Positions 1-9,349 of a stretch of 64,000 bases of DNA are shown here, in pieces. Source of the stretch: Geovibrio thiophilus (lineage in GTDB: Bacteria; Chrysiogenota; Deferribacteres; Deferribacterales; Geovibrionaceae); assembly GCF_004087915.1 (NCBI RefSeq), contig NZ_CP035108.1:2046001-2110000 (forward strand), in the 5' to 3' direction. Within the stretch, counting starts at the first letter, position 1; each line of letters starts with the position of its first letter. The notes under the pieces were generated by a model. That model was given only the letters and a program-made list of their open reading frames with translations, was not told the DNA's origin and made no database searches. The position numbers and the translations under genes were made by a program.

Positions 1-299
1 CCGAAAACAACGTCCATTTCGGTTACATCTGTAGAGAATCCCATTTTATAGTATTGACCGTGAAGGTTCCTGCTGCCCCTGTTGTTCCAGTTCTGGCTCA
101 CGCATGTGGCGGGTCCGTGTATGAGATGCGCTGCGTCCCCCACGGGAAGAAGCACTATCTGCGATCCGTCAAAGGCGCATCCGCCCATTGTTGCCCCGGG
201 TGTGGGTTTGGCGCATTTTTTTACTTTTTCCGCTGTGCTTTTCTTTTTATTTTCAGAACAGCTGTCAACTTCGGTCAGATGGTCAAATTTTGCAGCCAT
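1..299 (-). CDS. nifE: NifE, FeMo-cofactor scaffold subunit (N-terminal part, runs off left edge)
   Basis: Only the first 99 codons are present; the frame is open at the window edge. NifE with NifN forms the scaffold on which the FeMo cofactor precursor is completed before transfer to NifD. The readable part contains the family's early cysteine-rich block: Cys29, the GGCAFDG motif with Cys41, and HGPATC with Cys66, in the same arrangement as the P-cluster side of NifD. The start is ATG at 299, preceded by AAGGAATG, which overlaps the end of nifT; the gap to the nifT stop is 11 bp, so the two are cotranscribed. The position after nifHDK-nifT is classic for nifE. NifD itself is excluded because a complete nifD lies nearby. 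Identification is firm, extent is not. Confidence 0.9.
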   Translation of the reverse strand, partial: MAAKFDHLTEVDSCSENKKKSTAEKVKKCAKPTPGATMGGCAFDGSQIVLLPVGDAAHLIHGPATCVSQNWNNRGSRNLHGQYYKMGFSTDVTEMDVVF

Positions 300-310
300 G
301 ACACATTCCT

Positions 311-517
311 TTATTTTGAGAGTACTTTTACCTCGAATGTAGCGGGGAGCTTAGGTACTTCCTCCAAAGCGGGAAATTCCAAAACCCAGCCGTTGTCAAG
401 TTCAAACACTCCGCCCCATGCCCCTGCCTGCTCAATTTTGATTACGTGCGCTTCAATGTCCTTCTTGGGAACGTAAATATTAATGCCTTTCGGTGTTTCT
501 CTAACTGTTACTTTCAT
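311..517 (-). CDS. nifT: NifT/FixU family protein
   Basis: A 68-residue protein matching the small NifT/FixU family, which is found directly downstream of nifK in many diazotrophs and whose role is unknown (usually dispensable). Visible family features are a basic first strand with VPKKDIEAHV, then the central WGGVFELDNGWVLEFP block and a terminal beta strand. There is no cysteine or membrane segment. The start ATG at 517 has an AGGG ribosome site nearby. It is separated from nifK by about 400 bp of duplicated GC-rich sequence rather than the usual short gap, so its transcription may depend on read-through of several hairpins. Confidence 0.88.
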   Translation of the reverse strand: MKVTVRETPKGINIYVPKKDIEAHVIKIEQAGAWGGVFELDNGWVLEFPALEEVPKLPATFEVKVLSK

Positions 518-542
518 TTTGCAGCCCTGCCTCTAATTAAAT

Positions 543-745
543 CATCGCCGAACCGGCGTCCTGCGGTTCGGCTGAAACCGCTCGCGCCTTGCAAAGCAAG
601 CCTCCGCTCCGGCACGGCGCAGTTCCATCCATGGAACCGGATAAAACGAGGGGCGGACTTTTGCCGCCGCCCCGCAGCGGTATATACTTTGTTATTGAAA
701 CTGTTTGTTATCTGATTACGTCGTAGCTCGTGGTGTACATCGTTT
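543..745. repeat. Copy 1 of a 212-bp-period tandem duplication between nifK and nifT
   Basis: This about 203-bp stretch is nearly identical to 755-957, at a constant offset of 212 bp. It holds several hairpins: CCGAACC/GGTTCGG (548-554 and 565-571), GTTCCAT/ATGGAAC (622-628 and 631-637) and GGGGCGG/CCGCCCC (650-656 and 667-673). Its right end, 708-745, is a second copy of the nifK 3' end, still spelling the terminal codons of nifK with one silent change but detached from the gene. I see no protein gene here. Confidence 0.9.
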
Positions 746-754
746 CCCACTTTC

Positions 755-957
755 CATCGCCGAACCTGCATCCTGCGGTTCGGCTGAAACCGCTCGCGCC
801 TTGCAAAGCAAGCCTTCGCTCCGGCACGGCGCAGTTCCATCCATGGAACCGGATAAAACGGGGGGCGGACTTTTGCCGCCGCCCCGCAGCGGTATATACT
901 TTGTTATTGAAACTGTTTGTTATCTGATTACGTCATAGCTCGTGGTGTACATCGTTT
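755..957. repeat. Copy 2 of the tandem duplication, overlapping the end of nifK
   Basis: Second copy of the 203-bp element, separated from copy 1 by 9 bp. Bases 920-957 are the genuine last codons and stop of nifK; the rest is the intergenic palindromic element. The few substitutions between copies, such as cctccgctcc against ccttcgctcc and acgag against acggg, show the duplication is not brand new. The order implies copy 1 arose by duplicating nifK tail plus downstream hairpins. Confidence 0.9.
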
Positions 958-2437
958 TCCTGTCTGTTTCGTCAAGGATTGTGTTGACGATCCAGTTGAG
1001 GAGGTTCAGACCGCCCATGTACCCTATTGTGGGGTATCTGTGGAGGAACTGTCTGTCAAACATGGGAAAACCGATTCTGATAAGCGGTATGCCCGTATCT
1101 CTCATAAGGTATTTTGCGAAGCTGTTCCCTATGATGAAATCGCAGGGGTCGGTTGCAAGCAGTGAGCGGAAGTGCCACATATCTTTATGAGCGTAAACTT
1201 CGGCCTCGCTGCCCTGAGGGCAAGAAGCAAGCAGCGCTTTAGTGTCTGCTTCCCAGTCCTTTGTACCGTTTGTAAGCAGAACATGCTTGATTTCGCCGCC
1301 GAGTTCCATAACCATGCGTGTAAGACCGAAGGCATAGTCAGGGTCAGCATTCAGAGAGAAGGTCTTGCCGTGTACCCAGTAGTATGAGTCGCCTATGGCA
1401 TCGACAAATCTGCCTCTTTCATTTTCGATTTCAGCAGGAATTTCCTTGCCGGTAAGTTCGGCTATTGCCATCATAAGGTCGTCTGAGCCTTTGATACCGA
1501 AGGGGTTAACCACTTTCACAGGGTGTCCCCATTCTTTCTCAATGAACTCTATTGTTTTAACAGTTGAGTATTTCTGAAGAAGAAGCGTAGCCTTGGAGTT
1601 GGGCGCGTCCTTCAGGTCAGCTATCTTAGTTCCGCCGTTGAACATTTTGTAATGTCCGTCGGTGGGGGAATCAAGGTTGTAGGAAGGATCGCTCAATATT
1701 ATGAAATCCACTCCGAACAGACCGAGAATCCTTTTTATCTCACGGAAGTTGCCTATATAGGTATCGAATCCGAGGATAACGTTGATTCTGTCTTTCACTT
1801 CGCCTGTTTTCTCGCCAACCTGAGCAAGCATGCTTGAGAGCATGTTGTCATAGCCGGTGATATGCGAACCCACGAAGGAAGGGGTGTGCGCATGGGTTAT
1901 AAGCGAGCCTTCGGGAACGTTGCCCTGCTCTTTGGCGTTTTTTACGAAGTTGTTAAGGTCATCCCCGATAACTTCCGCCATACATGAAGTGCATATGGCG
2001 ACCATGCTTGGCTTATAGAGCTTGTAAACATTGTCAAGCCCCACGTACATGTTATTGTGTCCGCCGAACACAGCGGCGTCTTCCGTCATTGAGTCGGAAA
2101 CAGCGGGGAAAGGCTCCTTGAAGTGACGGCAGAAGTGCGAGCGGAAATAAGCCGCACAGCCCTGTGAACCGTGCACATAGGGCATAGTGTCGTCAAAACC
2201 TATGGCAGCGTAAAGCGCGCCGAGAGGCTGGCATGACTTAAGAGGGTTTACAACAAGGTGCTCTCTTTTGAAGTTAAGCTCCTTGTATTCCTCGCCGAGA
2301 GTCCACTCAAGGGTCTTGGCAACCTCTTCTTTTGTAGCGGCGTTTTCGTAAAGCTCACGCTTTCTTTCAAACATTTCCGAGAAACGTTCATCGTTAAATA
2401 GGGTTATATGATCTTTTACTTTAATATCTTTGCTCAT
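920..2437 (-). CDS. nifK: Nitrogenase molybdenum-iron protein beta chain
   Basis: 505 residues. NifK pairs with NifD to form the MoFe protein, the site of N2 reduction in the cytoplasm. The three beta-side P-cluster cysteines are visible as Cys69 (NPLKSCQPLG), Cys94 (HGSQGCAAY) and Cys152 (ICTSCMAEVIGDD), each one position from the Azotobacter numbering (70, 95, 153). The SDSMTEDAAVFGG block follows. It is somewhat shorter than the 523-residue Azotobacter chain. The start ATG at 2437 has an AGAGGTAAG ribosome site and lies 29 bp after nifD, so the two are translated from one message. Its last 38 bases are repeated downstream as part of a tandem duplication. Confidence 0.98.
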   Translation of the reverse strand: MSKDIKVKDHITLFNDERFSEMFERKRELYENAATKEEVAKTLEWTLGEEYKELNFKREHLVVNPLKSCQPLGALYAAIGFDDTMPYVHGSQGCAAYFRSHFCRHFKEPFPAVSDSMTEDAAVFGGHNNMYVGLDNVYKLYKPSMVAICTSCMAEVIGDDLNNFVKNAKEQGNVPEGSLITHAHTPSFVGSHITGYDNMLSSMLAQVGEKTGEVKDRINVILGFDTYIGNFREIKRILGLFGVDFIILSDPSYNLDSPTDGHYKMFNGGTKIADLKDAPNSKATLLLQKYSTVKTIEFIEKEWGHPVKVVNPFGIKGSDDLMMAIAELTGKEIPAEIENERGRFVDAIGDSYYWVHGKTFSLNADPDYAFGLTRMVMELGGEIKHVLLTNGTKDWEADTKALLASCPQGSEAEVYAHKDMWHFRSLLATDPCDFIIGNSFAKYLMRDTGIPLIRIGFPMFDRQFLHRYPTIGYMGGLNLLNWIVNTILDETDRKTMYTTSYDVIR

Positions 2438-2466
2438 GACTTACCTCTCTTGTACGGCACTGATTA

Positions 2467-3909
2467 TCAGCTTTTCCACGGAGCTTTGATGTTTTTCCAA
2501 ACGGCTCCGTTAATTGCCATGTCCATATCTCTGGCGAATACTCCGAATCCTTCCACACCGTGGTAAGGACCTGAGTAATCCCATGAGTGCATCTGTCTGA
2601 AAGGGATGCCGGACTTCTGTGTCTGGTATTTTTCTTTAATACCTGAACCGAAGAGGTCGGGTTTATACTTCTCAAGGAAATTGTCCATCTCGAATTCCGA
2701 CATGTCGTCAACCATGATGGTCGTGCTGTCAAGGTATTCAAGGGTACGCTGGTAATCATCGCCGTGGGCGAACTCGTAACCAGTGAGCAGTATTTCAACA
2801 CCGAGATCCTGAAAGGCGGGCATTGTGTGTCTGGGTCTCAGACCGCCTACGAAAAGCATTGTTTTCTTCCCTTCAAGTCTGGGTCTGTATTTAGCGACAA
2901 TTTTCTCAAAGTAAGGCTGATATTTTTCAGCAATGACTTTTTCTGTCTGTTCCTTAATCTTGTCATCAAACATAGCGGCGATTTTGCGCATGGATTTGAT
3001 GATCTGCGTGGGTCCGAAGAAGTTGAACTCAAGCCACGGCACATTGTATTTTTCCTCAATGTAGCGTGAGATGTAGTTCATTGAGCGGTAGCAGTGGATA
3101 AGAACCACTTTAGCCTGCGCAACGTTTGCCAGTTCGCTGAAAGTACTGTCTCCGGTGGACTGGGCAACAAGGTTGAGCCCCATGTCCTCAATGATTTTTC
3201 TTGAAGACCATATATCACCGCCGATGTTGTAATCGCCGATGAGCGCCACATCGTAGGGACCTTTCTCGAATTTCTGACCGACCATGTCTTTTTCGTATAT
3301 CCAGTCACGGATGGTGTCGTTAGCTATGTGGTGACCGAGAGACTGTGAAACGCCTCTGAAACCTTCACAGCGGCAGGGGATAACGGGTTTGCCGATCTCT
3401 TTGGAAATGTCTTTGGAAACGGCTTCAATATCATCACCGATAAGACCGATGGGGCACTCTGAAAGCACGCTTAAGCCTCTGTTCAGAGGGAAAAGATTGT
3501 TAGCTTCCTTGAGAAGCCCTCTCAGCATCGCATCGCCGCCGAAAACTATGTCTTTTTCCTGAAAATCCGATGTGAACTGCATAGTGCCGAAGCTGTCTAT
3601 ACCCGTGGTGCCGTTGTAGTAGTTACGTCTGGAAGACCATGAGTACTGACCGCAGCCCACAGGACCGTGGCTCACGTTTATAATGTCTTTAATGGGACCC
3701 CAGACCACGCCTTTGGCACCCGCATATGCACAGCCTCTCATGGTGATAACGCCGGGGCGGGATTTCCTATTGGACTTAACTCCACATTTTTCCTGTCCGG
3801 GTTCTACAACCTCAATGTGGGTTTTCCTGTCCTTGTAGGTTTTCTCCTCGTACTGTGTTATGACCGACTCTATAAAATCTTCGGCCTGTTTTTTATCTAT
3901 AGTGCTCAT
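2467..3909 (-). CDS. nifD: Nitrogenase molybdenum-iron protein alpha chain
   Basis: 480 residues. NifD carries the FeMo cofactor. P-cluster cysteines are Cys60 ([16 protein letters not shown]), Cys86 ([10 protein letters not shown]) and Cys152 ([12 protein letters not shown]). The cofactor ligands are Cys273 ([10 protein letters not shown]) and His441 ([12 protein letters not shown]), with Gln189 and His193 in the GVSQSLGHH motif. All residues diagnostic of a molybdenum enzyme are in place, so it should be active. It lacks the insertion seen in clostridial-type NifD. It sits between nifH (132-bp gap containing an inverted repeat) and nifK (29 bp). Confidence 0.98.
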   Translation of the reverse strand: MSTIDKKQAEDFIESVITQYEEKTYKDRKTHIEVVEPGQEKCGVKSNRKSRPGVITMRGCAYAGAKGVVWGPIKDIINVSHGPVGCGQYSWSSRRNYYNGTTGIDSFGTMQFTSDFQEKDIVFGGDAMLRGLLKEANNLFPLNRGLSVLSECPIGLIGDDIEAVSKDISKEIGKPVIPCRCEGFRGVSQSLGHHIANDTIRDWIYEKDMVGQKFEKGPYDVALIGDYNIGGDIWSSRKIIEDMGLNLVAQSTGDSTFSELANVAQAKVVLIHCYRSMNYISRYIEEKYNVPWLEFNFFGPTQIIKSMRKIAAMFDDKIKEQTEKVIAEKYQPYFEKIVAKYRPRLEGKKTMLFVGGLRPRHTMPAFQDLGVEILLTGYEFAHGDDYQRTLEYLDSTTIMVDDMSEFEMDNFLEKYKPDLFGSGIKEKYQTQKSGIPFRQMHSWDYSGPYHGVEGFGVFARDMDMAINGAVWKNIKAPWKS

Positions 3910-3952
3910 GCTGTCTACCTCGTTTTATTGCGGTCAAAGGTCTCAAATCTGC

Positions 3953-4026
3953 GCTTTCTTTCCGCATTCAGGCAGCTTCTGTGTCTTTCCCGTTGGGAAT
4001 ATGAGCGCCCGCGACCGAAAGAAAGC
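3953..4026 (-). other. Inverted repeat in the nifH-nifD gap
   Basis: GCTTTCTTTC at 3953-3962 pairs perfectly with GAAAGAAAGC at 4017-4026, with further small hairpins between. Stem-loops at this place are common in nifHDK operons, where they protect the abundant nifH message 3' end or reduce read-through into nifD. The position fits such a role; the function here is inferred. Confidence 0.5.
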
Positions 4027-4041
4027 CTTAATCCTGCGGAA

Positions 4042-4974
<933 letters not shown>

Positions 4975-5017
4975 TTATTGATAAACAAGAATTGTCATAT
5001 TTTGAGAGGTTTCAGTG

Positions 5018-5036
5018 ACAGGCGTTTGTAAGGTTT
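5018..5036 (-). promoter_or_regulatory. 19-bp motif shared with the nifA upstream region (copy A)
   Basis: Minus-strand reading AAACCTTACAAACGCCTGT, 18 of 19 bases identical to 9191-9209 upstream of nifA, in the same orientation relative to the gene. It lies about 110 bp before the nifH start, roughly where enhancer-type activator sites sit. The binding factor is unknown. Confidence 0.4.
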
Positions 5037-5074
5037 TTGTATGGTTTGAAGGGGTAAACTGACAAACCTTACAA
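5026..5074. promoter_or_regulatory. 11-bp inverted repeat between draG and nifH
   Basis: TTGTAAGGTTT (5026-5036) and AAACCTTACAA (5064-5074) are perfect inverted copies separated by 27 bp. The right arm overlaps the draG stop codon. There is no T-run, so an intrinsic terminator is not convincing; a dimeric or looped binding site upstream of the nifH promoter is the other possibility. Confidence 0.45.
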
Positions 5075-5959
5075 CAAAATCACGTTCATAGGGGCATTCA
5101 GCAGATCTTCGGTCTGTTTTGTAATAAGCCTTACAACATCCTGATCCAGCGCCCTGAGCCATTTCTGGGGTATGCCGTCCATGCCGTACAGAGCGCCCGC
5201 AAGCATCCCCGCTATGGCTCCGTTGGTGTCGGCGTCACCGCCCTGATTCACTGTTCTGACTACTGTTTCGTACAGGCTGTCTGAATCAAAGAAATAGTGC
5301 ATCACGGTTCTGAAAGTATCCTTAATATAGCCCGATGCCTCGCCGTTGTATTTTGAGTGTGAGAAGGTGGGGTCTTTTTTGATGAACTCGGACACAATAT
5401 CAAGTGCTGCCCTCTTGTCTCCCGTTTCGATGAGCGCCTTCACAACCTCGCCCAGAACAAGGGTTGCCATGTCGGACAGCTCGTTATTGTGAGTTATATG
5501 ACACTGGGATATTGTTATCTCCTCAAACCATACCCAGTCTTTCAGGCAATAGAGCACAACGGGAAAATTCCGCATGGCGGCGCCGTTTCCCGCTGAAAAT
5601 GTTGAGTAGAGAGACACTACAGAACGTTTTGTAACATAATTAACAATGCCCCTTCTCACTGTGCTGCCTATGTCCACAGGCTTTTTCTTCATCCATCTTG
5701 CGAAGCTTGCTGCCGCACCCTGAACAGTATAGCCTCCGTTTTCGATCAGGCTGTCGCCGATAGCCAGAGACATCTCCGTATCATCTGTAACATTCCCCGC
5801 CTTAAGGTGCAGCCACCCGCCGCCGATTATTTTATCGTGTATGCCGTATTTATCCCTGATTTCCCTCGGAAGCATGAATTCTGTAGTCGCTCCGAGAGCA
5901 TCACCGGCAGCAAAACAGAGATAAGCGGCAAGCGCTCTTTCAAAAACATCATTTTTCAT
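5069..5959 (-). CDS. draG: ADP-ribosyl-[dinitrogen reductase] hydrolase DraG
   Basis: 296 residues from ATG 5959, with AAGGAAG seven bases upstream (a TTG two codons earlier is less likely). DraG removes ADP-ribose from the NifH arginine and so reactivates nitrogenase when ammonium or darkness stress ends. Its dimanganese site is visible: Thr58-Asp59-Asp60 in GNVTDDTEM, and Asp242, Asp244 and Thr245 in NQGGDADTNGA. GDALG near the start and GNGAAMRN around residue 124 are also family hallmarks. It ends 157 bp before nifH. It is divergent from draT, whereas the common arrangement is a draT-draG operon on one strand. Confidence 0.92.
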   Translation of the reverse strand: MKNDVFERALAAYLCFAAGDALGATTEFMLPREIRDKYGIHDKIIGGGWLHLKAGNVTDDTEMSLAIGDSLIENGGYTVQGAAASFARWMKKKPVDIGSTVRRGIVNYVTKRSVVSLYSTFSAGNGAAMRNFPVVLYCLKDWVWFEEITISQCHITHNNELSDMATLVLGEVVKALIETGDKRAALDIVSEFIKKDPTFSHSKYNGEASGYIKDTFRTVMHYFFDSDSLYETVVRTVNQGGDADTNGAIAGMLAGALYGMDGIPQKWLRALDQDVVRLITKQTEDLLNAPMNVILL

Positions 5960-5994
5960 TTGCAAACTTCCTTTTGTCTTGGCATATTCCGATC

Positions 5995-6798
5995 ATGATA
6001 AATCTTGATGACAGCCACAAGGCAGGCGTTTATTACCACAGCACGAATAAAATCAATATACCCGCAAAGCTCTTTGTAAGCAGAGAGTACAATGTGGGCA
6101 TAATCCCTATTACTATTGACGGAGTGCTGGAATATCACCGCAGGCTTTTTGAGATCGCGGCAGCGGCAGGCAGCATTTCCGAGGCTTCCGTTTTCTTTGA
6201 AAACTACATGAACGAGCTCTTCGCTCTGGAAGAAAGTGTGAAAGGAAAAAAGGTCGGAAGCTACATAAGGCTTCTGAAAAGCTGGCTTTTTGATTCCAAC
6301 AACTCCGCCGGAGCCGTGCTCAAGGGCTGGGTGGAAAACCGCTTCGGGCTTATTCCGTTTTACCACGGACAGAGCATCCCCGGGCTTTATTCCAAAGAGT
6401 ACTATGATTACCTTCAGGAGTGGATGAACTCCAGAACCAACAAAAACAGCATGTTTTCGCAACTCGACCTGCTGTACACATACACGCAGACAATAATTAG
6501 GGCATACTGCGAAAATCATGTTCCCACCATAACCCTTTACAGGGGAGTGAACGATCTGAGTGACCATATTATCATTGATCAGCTCTCAAAAAGAAAATAC
6601 TGCATCGAACTGAACTCCCTCTCCTCGTTCACTTCTGAAAAGGAGATAGCAGAACAGTTCGGCAGTAAGATAATTAAGGCTGAAGTGCCTTACACAAAAA
6701 TCGTTTACTTCTCGGAAGCCCTGCCCCGAAGGTCATTCAGCGGTGAGCTGGAGTACCTTGTGATAGGCGGGCGCTACGATGTTGAAACCGTATTCTGA
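5995..6798 (+). CDS. draT: NAD(+)-dinitrogen-reductase ADP-D-ribosyltransferase DraT
   Basis: 267 residues from the ATG at 5995; a TTG at 5974 would add seven. DraT transfers ADP-ribose from NAD to Arg102 of NifH and blocks its docking on NifDK. The ribosyltransferase R-S-E signature can be traced: Arg in TLYRGVND, the serines of LNSLSSFTS, and glutamates in SFSGELEYLVIGG. The frame is intact. No strong ribosome site is seen. Only 35 bp separate its start from that of draG, so the two promoters must overlap. Its last 25 bp overlap nifZ on the other strand. Confidence 0.9.
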   Translation: MINLDDSHKAGVYYHSTNKINIPAKLFVSREYNVGIIPITIDGVLEYHRRLFEIAAAAGSISEASVFFENYMNELFALEESVKGKKVGSYIRLLKSWLFDSNNSAGAVLKGWVENRFGLIPFYHGQSIPGLYSKEYYDYLQEWMNSRTNKNSMFSQLDLLYTYTQTIIRAYCENHVPTITLYRGVNDLSDHIIIDQLSKRKYCIELNSLSSFTSEKEIAEQFGSKIIKAEVPYTKIVYFSEALPRRSFSGELEYLVIGGRYDVETVF

Positions 6799-7067
6799 GA
6801 ATCGTCCTTTTTAATTTTTATCCAGACCATTTCGTCCGGATCATAGTCTTCAATAATTTCAATCTCATGCTTCCTGAAGCCGACTTTTTTATTGGTTTCA
6901 AGAAAATGAACCACTACAACAGGCTCGAAGAGGAACTCCGTAATCTGGCAGACAAAACCTTCCTCTCCCTCTTCGGCGACCACTTTACCACGGTTGCAGC
7001 CTGCGCAGGTTCCGTCACTCTTAGTGCAGCCGAGAACTCTGATTTTCTGGTTTTCTCTGAATTCCAT
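6774..7067 (-). CDS. nifZ: NifZ-domain protein
   Basis: 97 residues. NifZ acts in maturation of the MoFe protein, assisting formation of the second P-cluster. The NifZ fold is suggested by TCAGCNRGKVVAEEGEEG followed by VVVVHFLETNKKVGFRKHEIE, the core strand-turn pattern of the family. Two cysteines near residues 14-24 (GCTKSDGTCAGC) add a CxxC that might bind metal. The ATG at 7067 lies one base after the fdxB stop, so it is translationally coupled to fdxB. The protein is at the short end for NifZ. Confidence 0.75.
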   Translation of the reverse strand: MEFRENQKIRVLGCTKSDGTCAGCNRGKVVAEEGEEGFVCQITEFLFEPVVVVHFLETNKKVGFRKHEIEIIEDYDPDEMVWIKIKKDDSQNTVSTS

Positions 7068-7068
7068 A

Positions 7069-7332
7069 TTATGCCTCCAGTGGTGCGTGGGTGAAACACT
7101 TCTTCGGACAAGCGACAGCGCAAGCCTTGCAGCCTACACAGGCATCATCGTTTTCGAGTACCATGTAGCGTTTCGCTGAATCGTCATCGTCGTCTTCGTG
7201 AAGTGAAAGGCAGCTAAAGCTGCAAGCTTTATAACAGCGTCCGCAGGCGATACATTTTGAGTTGTCGACAGCCATAACGAACTCGGGTGTCCATTTGCTG
7301 CCGCCTTTAGTAATTCCGGTGATGTAGGTCAT
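7069..7332 (-). CDS. fdxB: Nif-associated ferredoxin III (2[4Fe-4S])
   Basis: 87 residues. This family of nif-linked ferredoxins carries electrons to nitrogenase or to cofactor assembly. Two cluster motifs are visible: Cys27, 30, 33, 37 (CIACGRCYKAC) and Cys65, 68, 71, 75 (CVGCKACAVAC), followed by proline. The N-terminus TYITGITKGGSKWTPEF and an acidic loop between the clusters (residues 46-52) are typical of ferredoxin III. AAGGAGG precedes the ATG at 7332. It heads a short fdxB-nifZ unit driven by its own sigma-54 promoter and NifA site. Confidence 0.93.
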   Translation of the reverse strand: MTYITGITKGGSKWTPEFVMAVDNSKCIACGRCYKACSFSCLSLHEDDDDDSAKRYMVLENDDACVGCKACAVACPKKCFTHAPLEA

Positions 7333-7364
7333 TGTGTTCCTCCTTAAGCTTTTCAGTTACTGAT

Positions 7365-7380
7365 GCAAGCGGCGTGCCAA
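7365..7380 (-). promoter_or_regulatory. Sigma-54 promoter of fdxB-nifZ
   Basis: Minus strand TTGGCACGCCGCTTGC is a perfect match to TGGCACG-N4-TTGC. It lies 33 bp ahead of the fdxB start. Confidence 0.93.
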
Positions 7381-7439
7381 ATATGAAGAACCGCTTTATC
7401 AGCAACTTAGGAGGATCAATTCCCGTCTTGTTCAATTTT

Positions 7440-7455
7440 TGTAAGCTTACCTACA
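7440..7455 (-). promoter_or_regulatory. NifA upstream activator site
   Basis: TGTAAGCTTACCTACA has the exact TGT-N10-ACA form bound by NifA. Its centre is about 70 bp above the -24 element of the fdxB promoter, the usual distance for DNA looping to sigma-54 polymerase. It lies just beyond the end of nifA. Confidence 0.85.
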
Positions 7456-7477
7456 TTTATTGTAGGGTTTGTGTTTG

Positions 7478-9145
7478 TTATATTTTCTTCACTTCTATGC
7501 CGAATTTCATTATGCGGTAATTGATCTGGCGAACTGTCATGCCGAGAAGTCTGGCTGCCTTTGCCTGAACCCAGCCTGTTTTCTCAAGAGCGTCAATAAC
7601 CATCTGCTTTTCATCATCCACAGCAAGGGGTATTTCAGAGTGCGGCTTAGCCTGTCTGACAGACTCTTCTGCGGGTTTTTCGGCAGCTTTGGGATAGTGT
7701 TCGCAGAAAAATTTCTGTTCTCCGCCCGTATCCATATTGAGTGACTCAATACAGACCGCATGCTCGCCGCAGCCGGCGTGACCGTTGTTCTCCATAAGCT
7801 GGGCAAGACAGACCTCGCCTCTGGAGCATGTGAACTCGGCTGGTGTTATCTCATCGCTTGTTACGGAGAGGGCGGCACGCTCTATACAGTTTTCAAGCTC
7901 ACGTATGTTGCCCGGCCATGAGCATTTCATAAGCAGGGGGAATACATCCGGTGAGATCTTAAGCTTTGTGCCATAGTTTGTATTGAATTTGTCAAGGGCT
8001 GTCTTTGCGAGTTCGGGAATATCCTCCCTGCGTTTCCGCAGAGGCGGGAGGAAAATAGAGACGACATTCAGCCTGTAATAAAGATCCAGCCTGAAATCTC
8101 CTGAACGCACGGCGTTTTCAAGGTTTCTGTTCGTGGCGGCAATCACCCTCACGTCAATGGGTGTGGGCTCCGAACCGCCGACACGCTCTATGCTCATCTC
8201 CTGAAGAACACGGAGCAGTTTGCTTTGCGCCTCAAGGGGCATGTCGCCTATTTCGTCAAGGAATATAGTTCCGCCGTTTGCCAGCTCAAATTTGCCTTTT
8301 TTGTCGGCGATCGCTCCAGTGAAGGCGCCTTTTTTATAGCCGAAAAGCTCACTCTCTATAAGCTCTTTCGGGATCGCCGCGCAGTTGACGGCGACAAAGG
8401 GCTTCTGCGCGCGGTCGCCGGAGTAGTGAACGGCTTTCGCCACCATCTCCTTGCCGGTTCCGCTTTCGCCTCTGATAAGCACTGTTGTTTTTGTGCGGCA
8501 GACCTGAGAGATCTTCTTTAAGACCTCCTGCATCAGCTTGCTGCCGCCAACAAGACCCTTGACGGAGAATTTCACCGCAACTTCGCTCCGAAGCCGCTCC
8601 TTTTCCTCTATCAGCTCTTTCTTCTCGCTGTTTATAAGCGTCATCTTGTGCATGAACGAGGCGACAAGAGCGGAAATCATCTTCAGAATATCCACCTCAG
8701 CCTCATAGCTCACCACCTCACGGTAGTGCTTGTCCACAGCGAGAACGCCTATCTTCTCGTTTCCATGGCTGATGGGAACGGCGATAAAGCTTGTTTTCTC
8801 ATCATCCCTGCGCTTGATTTTATCCTTGAAATCGGGCTCAAGGCTTATGTCGTGGAGCATGATCGGGAAGCCGTATTTAAACACCTTCCCCACCATGCCT
8901 TCGCCGCTTTTATACACCATTTCCGCAAGAGCGGCTCTGCTGAGACCGTGCGAAGCCTTCGGCAGGAGCGCCCCTGTCTCCGGATCGGCAATAAGAATTG
9001 TACCGTTCTGAATATTGAGATTATTGCTCATAATATTCATCACGTTCTGGAGCGCCGCACTCTCGTTCACCTTTGAGTTCAGCTCAAGGCTTATGTCGTA
9101 TATTGTATTCAACAGAAGTTTATAATAGCTTAATCTCTTTTCCAT
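7478..9145 (-). CDS. nifA: NifA, sigma-54-dependent activator of nif genes
   Basis: 555 residues from ATG 9145 (a TTG at 9157 is an alternative; neither has a clear ribosome site). An N-terminal GAF domain (about 15-175) is followed by an AAA+ domain with GESGTGKE, the GAFTGA loop that contacts sigma-54 and the FLDEIGDMP Walker B, then a C-terminal Fis-type helix-turn-helix ([21 protein letters not shown]). The end of the AAA+ domain and the linker carry cysteines spaced C-X11-C-X19-C-X5-C, almost the C-X11-C-X19-C-X4-C pattern of oxygen-sensitive NifA. The linker is long and has three further cysteines. NifL is not in view, which suits direct oxygen sensing. Confidence 0.93.
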   Translation of the reverse strand: MEKRLSYYKLLLNTIYDISLELNSKVNESAALQNVMNIMSNNLNIQNGTILIADPETGALLPKASHGLSRAALAEMVYKSGEGMVGKVFKYGFPIMLHDISLEPDFKDKIKRRDDEKTSFIAVPISHGNEKIGVLAVDKHYREVVSYEAEVDILKMISALVASFMHKMTLINSEKKELIEEKERLRSEVAVKFSVKGLVGGSKLMQEVLKKISQVCRTKTTVLIRGESGTGKEMVAKAVHYSGDRAQKPFVAVNCAAIPKELIESELFGYKKGAFTGAIADKKGKFELANGGTIFLDEIGDMPLEAQSKLLRVLQEMSIERVGGSEPTPIDVRVIAATNRNLENAVRSGDFRLDLYYRLNVVSIFLPPLRKRREDIPELAKTALDKFNTNYGTKLKISPDVFPLLMKCSWPGNIRELENCIERAALSVTSDEITPAEFTCSRGEVCLAQLMENNGHAGCGEHAVCIESLNMDTGGEQKFFCEHYPKAAEKPAEESVRQAKPHSEIPLAVDDEKQMVIDALEKTGWVQAKAARLLGMTVRQINYRIMKFGIEVKKI

Positions 9146-9190
9146 GGAGTATAACAAGCAATGCCTGTGCCATTGGGAAATCAGCGAAAA

Positions 9191-9209
9191 ACAGGCGTTT
9201 GGAAGGTTT
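9191..9209 (-). promoter_or_regulatory. 19-bp motif shared with the nifH upstream region (copy B)
   Basis: Minus-strand reading AAACCTTCCAAACGCCTGT, one mismatch to 5018-5036. It lies about 50 bp upstream of the nifA start, so it could lie at or just above the nifA promoter. The rest of the nifA/polyferredoxin divergent gap (9210-9444) is AT-rich with no other firm motif. Confidence 0.4.
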
Positions 9210-9349
9210 ATTACATTAATGATGATTAAATATTAATCGCTTTTAATTACATTCTTTACAATTTTAGCCGCATTGTTTTATTTCATCAACAAGTCCCTTA
9301 ATTATAAACATCTTATCCGTCATTGCCACTGACTATATTTTATACATTC

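Noticed and set aside
514-938. Several overlapping open frames on both strands across the duplicated region after nifK
   Set aside because: They repeat because the DNA is duplicated, are built from palindromes, and have no ribosome site or family similarity.
5956-6567. A 203-codon minus-strand frame inside draT
   Set aside because: It is fully antisense to draT, whose catalytic motifs are clear.
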